64,000 nucleotides of DNA from NCBI GenBank assembly GCA_021783515.1, contig JAJXTV010000002.1, positions 1 through 64,000 of the forward strand. Direction: 5' to 3'. The notes under the pieces were generated by a model that worked only from the letters and a program-made list of their open reading frames with translations, did not search any database and was not told the DNA's origin. Every line of letters begins with the position of its first letter. Position 1 is the first letter of the stretch. A program made the translations under genes and the position numbers. The DNA comes from Nitrospirota bacterium. GTDB lineage: Bacteria; Nitrospirota; Thermodesulfovibrionia; Thermodesulfovibrionales; UBA6898. Of the stretch, positions 8,257 to 17,031 are shown one piece after another.

Positions 8257-10623
8257 ATGCGTACAAGGAAGCTTAGTATCATGATGCTCTGTATGCTGTT
8301 GGCCGCCGGCCTGCTATACGGCTGCGGCTCATCCAACAAAGAGGGGTCGGCAACGGCGACGCCGGACAGCGTCGGCAATGTAGGCGATTCCGCCTGCAGG
8401 CAGTGCCACAGCTCTGTCCTGGACCCGCTCACCAACGAGGGCATAATCGCCCAGTATGACGCTACATCGCCGCACCGGAATTCGTCCCATGCGAACAACG
8501 GAAACGGCTGCGAGGCCTGCCACGGCGGCGGCGCAGAGCACTTCGGCGTGGGGCCTATCCCCTATCCTAACCCGTTTGCGGACAACGGCACCCGTTGCGC
8601 AAGCTGCCATACAGGTCCGTTTGCCACCAACGCGCCGACCAAGTTCGCCGGCTCCAAGCATGCTCAGATAGTGGTGGAGACGCCCAACCCCTGCAGGCGC
8701 TGCCATACGAATGAAGGAGCCATTCTTGGGGCTTTCAACGGCCTGACGGGCCCGAAAACATTGATGGACAATGCGTCTTATCAGGGCGCAGTGCCGGCCG
8801 CGGAGCAGTATACCCAGTTTGAGTGCGGAACCTGCCACGAACACGGAGGCGGGCTGCGCAGGGTCAATACCAGAGATGCCAACGGGAATCTCGTTGTCTG
8901 GAACCCCAGCAAGAGCAATCTTGTCAACGATCAGTTCAACCTCTGCACCGGCTGCCACGGCCTGAAGACCAATGACGGCCAGGTAATGGCCTCCGGTACC
9001 GCAGCCTCCGGCACGGCTCCTGTCGGCCATCATGAGGACGACTGGTTCAGGGTAATCGCTACTACGCACTTAAACAACAGCGACAACGAAACCAATGGTA
9101 TTACGGGCTATGTGCTTCGGACGAATACCCAGTCGCCCTGCTTCGATTGCCACGGACATGAGTGGAGGACCGAGACGAACAACAACCCGAACTCGGCATC
9201 GTACGATCCGACAAGAACTTCTATCTTCAGGGATTGGTCGATGTCGCAACATGGAGGCGGGCTGCTTCAGTCGAAGTACGACGCGGCAGGTACGTCCAGC
9301 AACTCTACGGCCCTGGTTGACACGGTTATGAATACCGCTGCCGGTGAAGCAGAGCCTTGGCAGGCCGAGGACTGGAGCGCAGCAGGTCAGCAGCCCTGCC
9401 AGAGATGCCACACCGCAACCGGCGTATCCAATTTCTTAAAGAGCCCTTCCACCTATAACCCGGCTAACAACGACTACACCCACCTCGCCGGATGGGGCGG
9501 CAGAAGCGGTACCCATACCTCCAAACAGAGGGAGATGCTCTACTGCTGGGGCTGCCACAGGAACACGAGCCAGACCAGAGATGACATCAAGGACCTTCTG
9601 TACGATCCGGGCTCGCTCCAGGCTCTCTATAATTTCCAGGGCGCGAAGGCCCAGTTCCCGAACGTCCAGGCATCCGATGTCTGTATCGCCTGCCACGGAG
9701 GCCGCGAAAGCGGTGAATCTCTGAACACTATTGCAGACTTCACGAATGCAAGTTTCAAAAACTCCCATTACTTGGCTGCCGCGGGTCTCATGTATGTGAA
9801 GATCGGCTTTACCGGCTTCACCGACCCGAACACGCCTATCGGAAGCAGCACCTACGGCAAGTCTCTCACCTCGACCGAGGACGGCGGGGCGCTTTCGAGC
9901 ACCCACCGGAAACTCGGCACGACTGGGATCAACGGCGACAGCCACAATCCGTCGGTCTTTACTCCTGGCAAGTACGATTCGAACGGCCCCTGCGTCACCT
10001 GCCATATGCAGGCTACCGGCGTGCCGACGAGGGCGACGAGCCACAGCCTTGCGATCGACATCAACGCCGCGAACGAGGTCTGCATCAACTGCCACGGCAC
10101 GGAAGTCGACACTCAGGAGCATCTGGACACCTTCCTCGAGGAGCAGTCTGCGGTCTTCCAGGATGCGATCACCCTGGCTTCTACGGTTCTGCTGAACAAG
10201 TACAACATCATGTACAATTCCGCGTCTTATCCGTACTTCTACGACCTGGCCAAGGACCCGAGCGGGGCGACGGCGGTCAAGGACTGGACCCGCGGGACTG
10301 GCGACCAGGCCTTCGGCAAGAAGCTGATGGGCGCATGCTTCAACATCAATGTGCTCAATCGTGAGCCTGCCGCATATGCGCATGCGAGGACGTATGCCCG
10401 CAGGCTGCTCTACGACACCATCGACTTCCTCGATGATGGCATAATCAACCTTTCCGCGAGCGCCACGGCAGTAGCCACTTCACCTTCAGTTTACGGCAAG
10501 GGTGCAAGCGCGTACACCGACGGCACTAGGACGCAGCTCGCCCCCGGTACCACGGACGCTATGATCTATCTGATCAACTGGAGCAGGAGCACCGGCCAGT
10601 GGATCACGCCCGAGCGTCCTTAA
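8257..10623 (+). CDS. Multiheme (12 CXXCH) c-type cytochrome lipoprotein
   Basis: RBS aaaggagga; MRTRKLSIMMLCMLLAAGLLYGCGSSN lipobox; 12 CXXCH; paralogous to the 3509-5677 product (shared GVGPIPYP). Confidence 0.92.
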   Translation: MRTRKLSIMMLCMLLAAGLLYGCGSSNKEGSATATPDSVGNVGDSACRQCHSSVLDPLTNEGIIAQYDATSPHRNSSHANNGNGCEACHGGGAEHFGVGPIPYPNPFADNGTRCASCHTGPFATNAPTKFAGSKHAQIVVETPNPCRRCHTNEGAILGAFNGLTGPKTLMDNASYQGAVPAAEQYTQFECGTCHEHGGGLRRVNTRDANGNLVVWNPSKSNLVNDQFNLCTGCHGLKTNDGQVMASGTAASGTAPVGHHEDDWFRVIATTHLNNSDNETNGITGYVLRTNTQSPCFDCHGHEWRTETNNNPNSASYDPTRTSIFRDWSMSQHGGGLLQSKYDAAGTSSNSTALVDTVMNTAAGEAEPWQAEDWSAAGQQPCQRCHTATGVSNFLKSPSTYNPANNDYTHLAGWGGRSGTHTSKQREMLYCWGCHRNTSQTRDDIKDLLYDPGSLQALYNFQGAKAQFPNVQASDVCIACHGGRESGESLNTIADFTNASFKNSHYLAAAGLMYVKIGFTGFTDPNTPIGSSTYGKSLTSTEDGGALSSTHRKLGTTGINGDSHNPSVFTPGKYDSNGPCVTCHMQATGVPTRATSHSLAIDINAANEVCINCHGTEVDTQEHLDTFLEEQSAVFQDAITLASTVLLNKYNIMYNSASYPYFYDLAKDPSGATAVKDWTRGTGDQAFGKKLMGACFNINVLNREPAAYAHARTYARRLLYDTIDFLDDGIINLSASATAVATSPSVYGKGASAYTDGTRTQLAPGTTDAMIYLINWSRSTGQWITPERP

Positions 10624-10650
10624 GTTGTAGTATCTTTTTGTGATGTGATA

Positions 10651-10717
10651 GTCTCCGCCTCGCAAGAGGCGGGGACCTCTGAAACGAAAAACCCCGGAGA
10701 AATCCGGGGTTTTTTTT
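10651..10717 (+). terminator. Two consecutive hairpins, the second a rho-independent terminator
   Basis: GTCTCCGCCTC-GCAA-GAGGCGGGGAC, then ACCCCGGA-GAAA-TCCGGGGT followed by TTTTTTT. Confidence 0.85.
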
Positions 10718-10762
10718 GCGCGTTTAGCTCTCCCGCAATCCTCTTGCATTATAATAGGTGGT

Positions 10763-12010
10763 ATGAAAGACATGCTCGGAAGAAGCGAGGTGATGACGGC
10801 AGGGGCTGCCCTTGAACTTCTCATCCGCAGTCTGCCGACAAAGACCCCTCCCGGTGATATTATTGCCATCGAAGATTCGCTCGGATTCGTATGCGCGGAG
10901 GATGTCGTCTCGGGCGAGGACCTGCCGCAGTTCGCCCGTTCGACCGTCGACGGCTATGCGGTGAAGGCGGAAGACACGTTCGGCGCGACCGAGGGAATGC
11001 CTGCATATATCGGCCTGGCCGGAGAGATCATGATGGGCGAGATGCCGGCCTTTGCCCTTGCGAAGTCCTTTGCCGCAAAGATCCCCACCGGCGGAATGCT
11101 CCCCGGTGGTTCGGACGCCGTGGTGATGTTCGAGCACGTGCAAGGTGTCGATGCGACGACGATCGAGGTGCTGAAACCGGTGGTGCCGGGCGAGAATGTG
11201 ATCCGGGCGGGCGAGGACGTGAAGAAGGGCGAGCTGGTCGTACGAAAGGGCAGAAGGATCAGGCCGCAGGATATCGGCGCCTGCGCCGGGATCGGGGTCG
11301 CCAAAATAGCGGTCTGCGAGCGGCCGAAGGTCTCGATCATCTCTACAGGCGATGAGATCGTTGCCGCCGCGGCCTCTCCGTCGATGGGACAGGTGAGAGA
11401 CATCAATTCCTACGTGCTTGCGGGAATGATCATGGAGTCCGGCTGTCTGCCTCTTAAGAAGGGGATCATCAGGGACGACTACGCCGCGATCAGGAAGGCG
11501 GTCGAGGAGTCGATGAGGGATTCCGACGCGATCGCCGTTTCGGGAGGGACTTCGGTCGGGACGAAGGACATGATCGCCCGGATAATAGACGATATCGGAA
11601 ATCCCGGGGTGCTATTCCACGGGGTCTCGCTGAAACCGGGCAAACCGATGATAGGCGGGATCGTGAAGGGCGTCCCGATTTTCGGCCTTCCGGGGCATCC
11701 GGCCGCGGTGAGCCTCTGTTTCGAGCTCTTCATCCGCCCGGTGCTCGATCTGCTGTCGGGACTGAAAGAGAAGGGCCTGCAGAAGAACATCGTCAGGGCG
11801 GCGCTTTCGAGGAATATCCCGTCTCCGCAGGGCAGGGAGGAGCATATCAGGGTCGTCATCGAGGAGAAGGAGGAGGGGCTTATTGCCGTGCCGCTGCTGG
11901 CGAAATCCGGCCTCATCACGACCCTGGCGAAGGCTGACGGCACGATCGTGATTCCCCTCAACAGTAACGGTCAGGAGGCGGGGACGATTGTGGACGTAAG
12001 ACTCTTCTGA
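10763..12010 (+). CDS. moeA: Molybdopterin molybdenumtransferase MoeA
   Basis: FARSTVDGYAV, PTGGMLPGGSDAVVMFE, STGDEI, SGGTSVGTKD, FGLPGHPAAV motifs. Confidence 0.93.
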   Translation: MKDMLGRSEVMTAGAALELLIRSLPTKTPPGDIIAIEDSLGFVCAEDVVSGEDLPQFARSTVDGYAVKAEDTFGATEGMPAYIGLAGEIMMGEMPAFALAKSFAAKIPTGGMLPGGSDAVVMFEHVQGVDATTIEVLKPVVPGENVIRAGEDVKKGELVVRKGRRIRPQDIGACAGIGVAKIAVCERPKVSIISTGDEIVAAAASPSMGQVRDINSYVLAGMIMESGCLPLKKGIIRDDYAAIRKAVEESMRDSDAIAVSGGTSVGTKDMIARIIDDIGNPGVLFHGVSLKPGKPMIGGIVKGVPIFGLPGHPAAVSLCFELFIRPVLDLLSGLKEKGLQKNIVRAALSRNIPSPQGREEHIRVVIEEKEEGLIAVPLLAKSGLITTLAKADGTIVIPLNSNGQEAGTIVDVRLF

Positions 12011-12013
12011 GCG

Positions 12014-12895
12014 ATGAAGATCGCCTTATTCACCCGTACCGGATTTCATCATACCTATTTCATCAACAGGCTTCAGGAGAGGTTCCCTGTTTCCTGCGTC
12101 GTGCGGGAGGCCTATCCGCGGGTAAAGAGGGAAGGGCTTGCGTCGTCGCTGCTGAAGCGCATGCCCGGCAGAGGCGTGTCGGATGAAAGAAAGGACGCCG
12201 CCTTCCTCCGCGATTTCCATGAGAGATACTCCGCCGGGTACAGGTATCACCGGATGCTCAAGGATTATCTGAAATCGCCCTTCGACCTCGTCGTCGAGCG
12301 GCCGGGAACGAGGTACGTAAGCCTGGAGTGCGGCGAGGTCAACGAGAGCGGTTTCGCGTCGTTTCTGGAGGAGATCCGGCCGGACCTCGTCGTCGTGCTC
12401 GGCAGCAGCGTTATCACTCCACGGATCATATCTATCCCGTCAGGGGGGATGATCAACATCCATTCGGGGCTTTCGCCTTATTATCGGGGGACCTGGAGCT
12501 ACGGCTGGCCGATCGTCAACGCAGAGCCGGAGTACATCGGGGTCACTGTTCATCGTATCGATCCCGGCATCGATACCGGAGACATCATCTTTCAGGCCAG
12601 GCCGGCGCTCGATCCGAAAGACGACCTCAACAGTATTTTCCTGAAGGTGATCGCCGAGGGGGTGGAGCTTGCGGCCGACGCCATAGAACGTTTTGAAGCG
12701 GCGGCCGCCCGGTTGTATCCCCAGGCGTCTGAAGCCGGCAGACTTTACCTTTCGAAAGACTTCAGCGCCAATGCGGCGCGCCGGTGTCTTGCTCTTCTGG
12801 AAGAAGGCATTATCGGCCGGTATCTCGCAGGGAAGGAACAAAGGGACGCGGCGGCCCCCCTTCTCGGTCATGTCCCGCCGAAACTGTTTGCATGA
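12014..12895 (+). CDS. Formyltransferase family protein (methionyl-tRNA formyltransferase-like fold)
   Basis: NIHSGLSPYYRGTWSYGWPI, GVTVHRIDPGIDTGDIIFQ motifs; 293 aa. Confidence 0.85.
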   Translation: MKIALFTRTGFHHTYFINRLQERFPVSCVVREAYPRVKREGLASSLLKRMPGRGVSDERKDAAFLRDFHERYSAGYRYHRMLKDYLKSPFDLVVERPGTRYVSLECGEVNESGFASFLEEIRPDLVVVLGSSVITPRIISIPSGGMINIHSGLSPYYRGTWSYGWPIVNAEPEYIGVTVHRIDPGIDTGDIIFQARPALDPKDDLNSIFLKVIAEGVELAADAIERFEAAAARLYPQASEAGRLYLSKDFSANAARRCLALLEEGIIGRYLAGKEQRDAAAPLLGHVPPKLFA

Positions 12896-13893
12896 ACAAC
12901 GGCGGGCCTGCAGTCGTCCTTCTTTTCCATTCCGTCGAAGAGCGGGATCGCGCGTCTTTCAGGGGGCTCGGCAATGTCCCGCCTCTGCTCTTTGAAAGGC
13001 TCTGCAGGACCATAAAGAAAGAGTTCGATGTCGTAAGCCTGAAAACGCTCGTTGAGGGCATGCGCGTCGATGCAGGGCTTCCCGCAAGGCCCCTCGCCGT
13101 GACGTTCGACGACGGCGGAAAATCCTATGCCTCCTTCGGCGTCCCGATTGCCGGGTCGCTCGGGGTCCCGACGACCTGCTTTCTTATTACCGACTGCATC
13201 GGCGGCAGATCCCTTTACTGGAGATATCTCTATAATTACTGCGTCCGGTCCGGTCATGGGACGGAGCTCGCCCGCATGATAAGCGCGGAATACGGGCGGC
13301 CTGTCGATGTGAACGACGTCATCAGTTTTACGCGAAGAAATTATGACAGGGCAAAAACGGGGAATGTCATGAGGCGGATCGCGGCGGAGATCGTCACGGA
13401 GGAGGAATACCGCGAGAAAGAGGGCGAGCTTTTCCTGTCGCGTGGCGATATCAGGCGGCTGGCCGCCGACCCGCTCGTCGGGTTCGGCGTGCATACGAAG
13501 ACGCATCCGGTGATGAGGTCGCTTAACGACGACGAAATCAGGGAAGAGATCTCCGGCAGCATCGATTTCTATCGAGAAAGGATAGGGGATACCCTGCCGA
13601 TGTTTAGTGTTCCCTTCGGCAGACTCGGCAGGGACTACGACGAGAGGACGGTGCTTGCGGCCCTGGAACTCGGGCAGCCGGCGGTCCTCTCCGCCTATGG
13701 CGGAGGCAATGACGGGGGCGGGGCGGTCTATAATGTGCGCAGGATACCTGTCACTGATGAACTGCTCGAAGGAAGGGTCGAGGCGTTCGTGCGGTCGCTC
13801 CGCGACCTGAAGGCCCCCGGGGAATATCGAGAAAGGGAAGAGGCCCTTCGGGATGCGGTGAGGAGATGGGAAAAATGTCGGGGGGCGCGATGA
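12892..13893 (+). CDS. Polysaccharide deacetylase family protein
   Basis: VVLLFHSVEERD start, LAVTFDDGG (NodB motif), GVHTKTHPVM; ATGA overlap with preceding formyltransferase. Confidence 0.85.
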   Translation: MNNGGPAVVLLFHSVEERDRASFRGLGNVPPLLFERLCRTIKKEFDVVSLKTLVEGMRVDAGLPARPLAVTFDDGGKSYASFGVPIAGSLGVPTTCFLITDCIGGRSLYWRYLYNYCVRSGHGTELARMISAEYGRPVDVNDVISFTRRNYDRAKTGNVMRRIAAEIVTEEEYREKEGELFLSRGDIRRLAADPLVGFGVHTKTHPVMRSLNDDEIREEISGSIDFYRERIGDTLPMFSVPFGRLGRDYDERTVLAALELGQPAVLSAYGGGNDGGGAVYNVRRIPVTDELLEGRVEAFVRSLRDLKAPGEYREREEALRDAVRRWEKCRGAR

Positions 13894-13962
13894 ATTACGC
13901 CCCAACAACTTGACAGAAGGAGCGTATTTGCGGTTTAATGAATGTCTCCATGTTTTCGATAT

Positions 13963-14037
13963 AGGCTCGTAGCTCAGGGGGAGAGCGCTACCTTGACACG
14001 GTAGAGGTCGGCGGTTCGAAACCGCCCGGGCCTACCA
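13963..14037 (+). tRNA. tRNA-Val (anticodon GAC)
   Basis: Cloverleaf by eye: acceptor AGGCTCG/CGGGCCT, D-arm GCTC..GAGC, anticodon stem-loop CTACC-TTGACAC-GGTAG, T-arm GGCGGTTCGAAACCGCC, CCA encoded. Confidence 0.95.
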
Positions 14038-14046
14038 TATAAAACG

Positions 14047-14090
14047 AGGGGTTACAGTTTCGGTCATGCCGTGACCCCTTCTTTTTTTCT
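14047..14090 (+). terminator. Putative terminator downstream of tRNA-Val
   Basis: GGGGTTAC....GTGACCCC hairpin followed by TTCTTTTTTT. Confidence 0.6.
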
Positions 14091-14287
14091 GCCCCTCAAT
14101 CTTTCCCGATCGCTTTATCCGGGAAGCTGCTTTTCTGTCCGTTTGACAATCAAAAAATAGGTTGCAATTCCCATTAGTTTGTTTTACCATAAGCAGAATG
14201 CTAAAAGTAGCTGGAGCGAGGTCGGCTGCTTAATTGAACGGACCTGGGGGGGTAAACGGAATGCGTCACAACAAAAGTATAAGGGGA

Positions 14288-15037
14288 ATGGCCATGAAAG
14301 CGAAAATGAGTGTGTCGATATTCTTTGCCGTCGCGGCAGCGACCCTGTTGTTCAGTTCTTCAGCCCACGCGATAGCCATGAATGCCGGTGCCTCCATGAC
14401 GGACGGCTTCAGCTCAGCATGGATTGCAGGGGCCCCGGACATCACCACCGTCTCGAGTCTCGGGTTCAAGACGGCTAACGTCAATTACTATCTTGACCCC
14501 AGCGGTGTTTCGGGGGATTTTCTCTGGGACGGCAACGGCTCGCAGCCCGACTACACCATGGACCCCAACGGCGGCGCTACGCAGTATGCCGGCCATATCG
14601 GCGGTGTGACGAATTCTCTCAGCATCGGCAATCTCTCATTTGATCCGAACGGCAACGGCAAGGATTTTTTAACGTGGTACGTGGACGTTCCGAGCGCCGG
14701 TATCGGAACGCAGGACTTAATCCACTTCGACCTTCTCTCAGAGCAGATTATCTCAAAGTCGGTTACGGGCAACTCGCGGAATCTGAGTGTCTATCTTCTG
14801 GGCACGGTATGGGACGCTGCTGGTCATTGGGACGCTTCTCCTGCGTCGATAAACCTGACCGTTAGCCAGACAGGGACCAGTACATACTCGTGGGCCTTGA
14901 CCTGGGCGTCGCCGCCGGCTGATGCCCCCGTACCGGAGCCTTCTTCCCTGTTGCTCTTGGGTTCGGGGTTGATGGCGGCTGTCGTTGTCGTCTCCCGCAA
15001 GGGCAGGAAAGGACAGGGCGCCTTTCAGCTGGTGTAG
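14288..15037 (+). CDS. PEP-CTERM sorting-domain protein, paralog 1 of 3
   Basis: Signal peptide; C-terminus VPEPSSLLLLGSGLMAAVVVVSRKGRK; shares core DFLWDGNGSQPDYTM...SLSFDPNGNGKDFLTWYVDVPS. Confidence 0.88.
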   Translation: MAMKAKMSVSIFFAVAAATLLFSSSAHAIAMNAGASMTDGFSSAWIAGAPDITTVSSLGFKTANVNYYLDPSGVSGDFLWDGNGSQPDYTMDPNGGATQYAGHIGGVTNSLSIGNLSFDPNGNGKDFLTWYVDVPSAGIGTQDLIHFDLLSEQIISKSVTGNSRNLSVYLLGTVWDAAGHWDASPASINLTVSQTGTSTYSWALTWASPPADAPVPEPSSLLLLGSGLMAAVVVVSRKGRKGQGAFQLV

Positions 15038-15110
15038 TGTAGGACCCGATAGGGTTTTTCTCTGTTCGCTTTCAGTATAGTGCAGGCCGGGTGAGCGGCC
15101 GCTGAAGAAG

Positions 15111-15148
15111 GGCGATCAGATCTCCTGAAGATTTGGCGACTGATCGCC
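15111..15148 (+). promoter_or_regulatory. Perfect 9-bp inverted repeat in the leader of PEP-CTERM paralog 2
   Basis: GGCGATCAG (15111-15119) and CTGATCGCC (15140-15148) just upstream of the RBS. Confidence 0.45.
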
Positions 15149-15165
15149 GAGAGGTGAATGAGGCT

Positions 15166-15915
15166 ATGAAAACTCACAGAGGACTGGGTGTCTTTTCTGC
15201 CATTGCGGTAGTAAGCCTGATTTTCACTGCTCCGGCTCACGCGATATCCATGAATGCCGGGGCTTCCATGGCAGACGGCTTTCGAACCAACTGGACAAGC
15301 GGACTTCCGGACCTAATGACGGTCACATCCGTCCAGTTTAAGACATCTACCACCAACTTCAATCTCGATCCCAGTACGGTCACGGGGGATTTTTACTGGA
15401 ACGGCGTCGGTCAGCAGCCCGATTACACCATGAATTCCACCAGCACTAACCTCACTCAGTATGCGGGTCATGTCGGCGGCTCGACAAACTCCCTCGGCAT
15501 AGGCAACCTTACTTTTGACCCAAACGGAAACGGCAAGGATTTCCTGACGTGGTTCGTGGACGTCCCGAGTCTTGGCAAGAATGCTACGGATAAAATCCAT
15601 TTCGACCTTATCTCCGAGCTGATAATCTCGAGGACGACTGTGGGCAACACGCAGAATCTGAGCATCTACCTGCTGGGGACGGGATGGGACGATAGGGCTC
15701 ATTGGGATGCCTCCACGGCTGCCATAAACCTGACGATCAGCAGAAATGGGTCCACATATACATGGGCTGCGAGCTGGGCCGCGCCCTCGTTCGATCCTCC
15801 ATCCCCTGTCGCGGAACCTGCTTCCGTATTTCTCATGGGATTGGGCTTGACCCTGGCAATTGCTATTCCTTTGCTTAAGGCCAGGAAAGGACAGGGTGCC
15901 TTTCGTGCGGTGTAG
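15166..15915 (+). CDS. PEP-CTERM-like protein, paralog 2 of 3 (variant AEP motif)
   Basis: MKTHRGLGVFSAIAVVSLIFTAPAHA signal peptide; C-terminus VAEPASVFLMGLGLTLAIAIPLLKARKG; same core as neighbours. Confidence 0.85.
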   Translation: MKTHRGLGVFSAIAVVSLIFTAPAHAISMNAGASMADGFRTNWTSGLPDLMTVTSVQFKTSTTNFNLDPSTVTGDFYWNGVGQQPDYTMNSTSTNLTQYAGHVGGSTNSLGIGNLTFDPNGNGKDFLTWFVDVPSLGKNATDKIHFDLISELIISRTTVGNTQNLSIYLLGTGWDDRAHWDASTAAINLTISRNGSTYTWAASWAAPSFDPPSPVAEPASVFLMGLGLTLAIAIPLLKARKGQGAFRAV

Positions 15916-16041
15916 GACCAGGCGGGCCTTCATTCCTCATCGCGTTCTGTCGGATGCAAGCCGGGAGATACCTTACGGCAGTACAATTCCGGGGGGATTC
16001 CTGTGCGGTTAGGCAGTACGCAGTACGTTGAAAAATAAGCC

Positions 16042-16890
16042 TTGCAATATAAAAATTTGGGGTGTATAATTATGGGGCGGTGTGTTAAAAAAGCGCGGGA
16101 GGGCAAGTCGATAAAAAATGTTAGGCGGAAGAGTAGAGCCTTAAAAACTCAGAGACATTTAATCGTGTTCTTTGTTGGCGCGGCACTAAGCTTGGTCTTC
16201 GGTACTTCAGCTTACGCGATCCCCATGAACGCAGGCGCAACCATGACAGACGGCTTCCGGGCCACCTGGACTGCCGGACATCCTAACGTAACCACCGTCA
16301 CAAACATAAAATTCAAGACGACTGCCGTCAACTTCTATCTCGATCCGGGTGCGATTTCGGGGGATTTTTACTGGAACGGTCTCGGCCAACAGCCCGATTA
16401 CACCATGGATCCAAATGCTGGCATCACTCAATATTCGGGGCATGTCGGCGGTTCCACGAGCAGTCTCGACATAGGTAATCTCACTTTTGATCCGAACGGC
16501 AACGGCAAGGATTTTATGACGTGGTACGTGGACGTGCCGAGCCTCGGGGCCGGGCAGAGGGATTTGATCCACTTCGACCTTCTCTCGGAACAGATAATCT
16601 CAAAGACGACCGTGGGCAGCACGATGAACCTGAGTATTATGCTGTCGGGTGCGGTATGGGACGAGCTGAACCATTGGACGTCAACCCTGTCCGCTATAAA
16701 TCTGACCGTCAGCGAAACAGTGGCGGGCAGCAACTATATATATTCATGGGCTGCGACCTGGGCGACGCAGGATACCCCATCCGTCCCGGAGCCTTCTTCC
16801 GTGCTTCTCCTGGGTCTCGGGATGACCTTTTTATTTGCCTTTGTCTGGCTGCGCAAGACTAGGACGAACCGCGGCTTCCTCGGCGTGTAA
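16042..16890 (+). CDS. PEP-CTERM sorting-domain protein, paralog 3 of 3
   Basis: C-terminus VPEPSSVLLLGLGMTFLFAFVWLRKTR; same core; true start may be internal. Confidence 0.87.
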   Translation: MQYKNLGCIIMGRCVKKAREGKSIKNVRRKSRALKTQRHLIVFFVGAALSLVFGTSAYAIPMNAGATMTDGFRATWTAGHPNVTTVTNIKFKTTAVNFYLDPGAISGDFYWNGLGQQPDYTMDPNAGITQYSGHVGGSTSSLDIGNLTFDPNGNGKDFMTWYVDVPSLGAGQRDLIHFDLLSEQIISKTTVGSTMNLSIMLSGAVWDELNHWTSTLSAINLTVSETVAGSNYIYSWAATWATQDTPSVPEPSSVLLLGLGMTFLFAFVWLRKTRTNRGFLGV

Positions 16891-17031
16891 GTCCGGTTAC
16901 GTTCCCCCCCTTTGCTCGCGTCGGTTCCCCGAAGAAAAACATTTTTTATTTGACCCGGCAGCTAAAAGCCTGAACTTTGTCGTGCCGGCCGTGGTTCCGT
17001 GCGGCGCTGCCGGAGGCAGTCCGGAGGATTA

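Noticed and set aside
12868-13908. 346-aa minus-strand ORF opposite the polysaccharide deacetylase
   Set aside because: Antisense to a gene with clear NodB motif; no independent support.
13921-14290. tRNA-Val as an integration site for a mobile island
   Set aside because: No integrase or duplicated tRNA 3' end was seen nearby; the region reads as ordinary intergenic sequence.
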